Positions 60,295 to 64,000 of a stretch of 64,000 bases of DNA are shown piece by piece. The stretch is from Nymphaea colorata. Its lineage: Eukaryota > Streptophyta > Magnoliopsida > Nymphaeales > Nymphaeaceae. The notes below the pieces were generated by a model that did not search any database, was not told where the DNA came from, and was given only the letters and a program-made list of their open reading frames with translations. Both the position numbers and the translations under genes were made by a program. Within the stretch, counting starts at the first letter, position 1. Each line of letters begins with the position of its first letter. The stretch spans positions 13,838,571 through 13,902,570 of the forward strand of contig NC_045138.2 of NCBI RefSeq assembly GCF_008831285.2. The letters run 5' to 3'.

Positions 60295-60500
60295 AAGCAG
60301 AGCCAAGGGGTCTCAGTGGGGGTCTTGGCCTCCCTAAAAAAAAATTACATGTAAATTTTGAAAAAAAATTACATGTAAATTTTGAAAAAAAATATTTATC
60401 CTATATAAAAATTTTGAAAAATTATAACTCAGCTCCTATCAAAATTTTGAGACTATAATTAAGCCCTCATAAAAAAATTCTAACTCTGCCCTTGCACAGA
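60295..60500. repeat. Degenerate dispersed-repeat fragment with 24-bp tandem unit
   Basis: The stretch begins with GCAGAGCCAAGGGGTCTCAG and a G-rich strand. It then carries TTACATGTAAATTTTG at 60345-60360 and again at 60369-60384 (period 24), further imperfect AAATTTTGA copies to about 60450, and ends near TCTAACTCTGCCC. GGAGCCA-like starts and CTCTGCCC-like ends are familiar from old plant repeats. No coding remnant was seen, so the element class is undecided. Confidence 0.5.
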
Positions 60501-63500
60501 CACAAGCACATATGGTTGTGGCCATGTTTATCAAACACAAACACATGGTTGTGGGCATGTTTATCATGATTATGATGACTGAGGACCATATAGAAATTAA
60601 AAAATTAAATGGTTACTAATGTTTACCAAGATTATGATGAATGAGAACCACATGGAAACTGCCCTCTCATCATTATGATAATTGAGAGCTACATGCATGG
60701 AAGCTTCTCTCTCTCTCTCTCCCCCCACCCCTCCTCTCTTTTTATTTTTAATATGGTAGGGGACATTCTATCATGATTGAGCACCATGTGGGGATAACAG
60801 TGACGATGGTGACTAGTCAAAGTGGAGGATCAAGCATGCATGCATGCATGCAGAACAATATCTTTATCCTTAGATCTCTAAGTGATCTTAAACACCAAAG
60901 CTGATGTAACTGAGGTACCCAGTTGTGCCAATGGTACTACTACTAGACCTTCATCCCCACCCATCTCGATCATCATCATCATGGCCATCAACTTGATGAT
61001 TGCTTTCATGAATCATGGCCATATGCTCATGTCCTTTTCTGCCCCCAACAATGGATCGGGGCGCAGATATTCGCCTTCAGATCCGATGCCCGTACGTCGG
61101 TACTACCATATCCCATTTTCATAAAATTTGAACTCACTCTCAATCTAATAACAGTATGTATAGATTCGACGAATAGAGATACTAGTTTTTAATGAACTAG
61201 ATTATCAAATCAATCACCGAGTTTCATAACAGTGGTTTAAAGAACTGCCATTGCCAAAATATAATATACAGTTCATAAGTCGGCATAAAGCGTTGCTTTG
61301 TACTTTTTTAATTGCTTCACCTGTCATTTCCCTGTTAGTCTTTTATAAGGACTAAACAAAGTCTTCTTAAGTCGTTTATGGTGTTCCTGACAGGCACGCT
61401 TTTTTTAAATTTTTCCCAGTCATCTTGTTGCATAGTAGTACTTAATTCGTTGAATTAATTGGCCATGGTAGTTGTCAGGAGCTATCCTGACTTGGATTCA
61501 TTCTTTATTTCACCTTTTGTTCTCGGCAGAGATAGAGAGAAAGATGCGGAGGTTTGACCCCAGCATAGTTCATCAATATCTTTTGTTTTACCGTAAGAGG
61601 TATACATCACTATCAAAACATCATCATCCTGTAAAGCCATCCTAAAAATATGATCACCATCTCGTGTCATCACCATCTTCATTGGAATTACTGTGCGCAG
61701 AGTTTTCCACCACTGAGCAGCAAGCCGTAGCGTTCTTTTATCTTATCTTTTTGGGGTAGAGAGACATCTCATATCCTTTTTTGCCGCATAAAAAGTTTTA
61801 AATGAAAACCAACCACCTACCAATCTCTGTCACATCTATTGCGCAAATTCTTTTGGAGATTGCCTCTTCCCATCTCATATTTCATCCTAAACGCGTTATC
61901 AACTTCCAAATAACCAAATGTGCCATGTCCGTGTAATCGTTATCAATATCTACTACCTCCATAACTCTCTCTCTCTCTCTCTCTCTGAGTGTGTTTTTGT
62001 GTGTCTATGCAATGAATGAGCTCCCACTTGCCTGAGTTTTGTTCTTTTCCTGTGGCCGTCCATATACATTTCACTGATCCTTCAAGTACTCGTGGCTTCC
62101 ATTTCTCTCTCTCTTATCTAGAGTCCATCTGCCAAACTTCAAAACCCAACATCCAGAATCTTATGGGCTGACCCACATGCCCTTATGTCTGCATCTTTGG
62201 CTCCTCATTCACACCGCCGAATCTGGACCGTCTGCTTCTCAAGAACAAGCAATCCTGGCCCCCAGATTTGTGATGCCCACGAGCACATGTGTGCTGTATG
62301 TAAGACACATTCAATTGTTCACCTTTTTATGGAGCAATGAACCGAATGAGATCTGGTTGATGAACATATGACCACCCAAAAATACAGGTCAGAGGAATAG
62401 CAGAGATGACCAATCTTGAAAAAATCAGAGCCAATTAAGGGAAGAAGATGGAGCACAGGCCAGAATATATTATACCTCGATATTGTTTGAGGTCGTGGCC
62501 CTTTTTCAGTTGCTGCCATCAAGGAAAGGCCGCAGGCACTTTTCCGGTAACAGCGGCCTTGGGATCGGAGTCCTAAGATATGCTCCGCCACTTGCAGGCG
62601 GCTGTCCGGGGAAAGGTTCGGTGCGCCGTTGATCATTGGTGGCACTGCTCTTTAGAGAATGGGATCTAAGTACTAGAACCGAGTACCAAGTACTTTTCCA
62701 CCCCCATGCCAAACACACAGCACTGTAGAGGCATCAACAGCACTTGGTAAGACCTACAGTACGCACATTACTGTGTTGTTGTGAATAGAGACTCAATCTC
62801 ACAGTTTCCCAGTTCACCCTAAAGGCATTAAGCTCATCAGTCTAATAATAACGAAGCGCCCAACTAATATGCCATCTACTAGCCACTAGACCTGGCTGAT
62901 GCACCAAACCCCTCCGAACTAAATATGCATAATCATGGTGAAGTTGGGATCTAATATAAGTCCCAAGAACATTTAAGTATATTTATATGAAGTTTTAGGT
63001 TGTGCCGATCAAATCTTATCCAGGTAAGCATGATCTATGCCGTTATCCACCTTGATTTACCAAAACATTACACAAATTATAGGAGTCATATAACTTCAAT
63101 CATCCCCAAGATCGTGTCAACTCTTTGTGATTGAAAAAACACTTTAGGTCAAGTAACTTTCAACCCAAAACTAGTTTAGTTTATCTAATTAACGATATCA
63201 ATCTCATATACATGGACGAAAACAACTTGTGGAAATGACGTACTAAAAATTTGAACATGCCGCAGAATTAACAAGTCTTGATCAACCACGGCTAGCTATT
63301 AGTAACCCTATGGGTCTGTGTTGTAGGTCGATGAATCCGTCGATCGCGTACGTCAACTTCAGCCATCTTGGACCAACTTATACCAACTTGGTCTTCAAGC
63401 CAGGGAAATTGCCTTGAAATGTCAATTTTTACTGAGCAAGTTGGTTGGGCAAGAAACAAGAAACTAGGGGCTCCGACCCAGATGGGGTGCCAAACCATGG

Positions 63501-64000
63501 ACAAGTTGGGAAAGAAAGCTGACCAAAATGGTCGCCATCTGGTGCTTGTGCCTAAGCAATTAAGACTTGACACAATCACGTGACTCCCTAACTTGAAGCC
63601 TACAAGAGGTGAACGATCACCGGAAACCCATTGGACTCAGGTAAAACCCAGACTCAGGCCACTTGGTACCAGTACTCTTTTCCCCGAATATTAAACAGGA
63701 AGACATGGACAGAGGACTGTGAATCTTCTTTGATATCTAAATTAAGTTCACTGACTACATATGAAATGTATTCAAAATTTTCTTATGAAAAATTGAAGAT
63801 GGTCGTGTAATTTCTTAATTGTTTTCTTATTATGTACCGATCACAAGGGTGGTTTCCACTGTGGAGCCGGAAAATGACGTATCCCTGTGGATAGCTTGTG
63901 AAGCAGAGCCTCTGACTTGGAACCGATTGTATATGGGAATGGGAAGAAGACTCATGAGACCCCACATGAGCAACTGACCTAATTGCAAAGGTCACTGTTG
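60501..64000. other. Gene-poor right end
   Basis: This is mostly AT-rich DNA with CT microsatellites (60704-60720, 61963-61986) and a TGCA tandem run (60836-60851). A duplicated ACATGGTTGTGG-CATGTTTATCA phrase occurs near 60511-60565, with further related ATTATGATGA phrases to 60680. A G+C-richer block at 62480-62660 and another at 63290-63560 look like repeat remnants. A short ORF from 60981 to 61124 (47 aa) starts with hydrophobic residues and ends in a basic, Tyr/Pro-rich tail. It matches no peptide-hormone family I know. Confidence 0.4.

Noticed and set aside
62319-62718. Overlapping minus-strand ORFs in a G+C-richer block
   Set aside because: They have no reverse transcriptase, integrase, transposase or gag motif. 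This is at best an unclassified repeat remnant.

Overview
This window is nuclear DNA from a flowering plant. It is AT-rich, with multi-exon genes, GT-AG introns of 0.1-3 kb, many CT/GA, GT and TA microsatellites, and plant-specific gene families. I cannot place the species below angiosperm from the sequence alone. No tRNA, rRNA, CRISPR array, operon or autonomous transposon with a recognisable transposase or reverse transcriptase was seen.

Layout. (1) 1-14 kb holds a tandem cluster of secreted GDSL esterase/lipases of the At5g03610 type. There are two intact genes: one on the plus strand (2676-4893, 345 aa) and one on the minus strand (10369-13710, 358 aa, with a ten-histidine tract). Between them lies a minus-strand pseudogene with multiple deletions (5493-7091). 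Two heavily decayed exon relics (about 533-935 and 5220-5270) and a duplicated 3' flank show that a gene-plus-relic block was itself duplicated. The left edge therefore probably follows another GDSL paralogue outside the window. (2) 14-19 kb has no recognisable gene. (3) 19197-26272 (minus) is a 12-coding-exon Enhancer of Polycomb-like gene, a predicted NuA4 histone acetyltransferase subunit. Its probable 5' leader lies near 28.7-29.4 kb, and one of its introns holds a 248-bp tandem duplication. (4) 30762-33227 (minus) is a CYP76-like cytochrome P450 carrying two frame breaks, so it is scored as a pseudogene. (5) 36.6-38.74 kb (plus) is a ROH1/BYPASS1-like DUF793 gene with a TATA box and a long leader. 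(6) 44014-54402 (minus) is a 15-coding-exon FAM135-like putative serine esterase (818 aa) with a GC-AG intron. (7) 54.8-64 kb is gene-poor and rich in repeat remnants.

The genes are independently transcribed and do not form one pathway. The GDSL cluster is the only functionally clustered region and shows birth-and-death evolution. All exon boundaries were derived by hand from splice consensus, reading-frame continuity and recalled family sequences. No database search was run.
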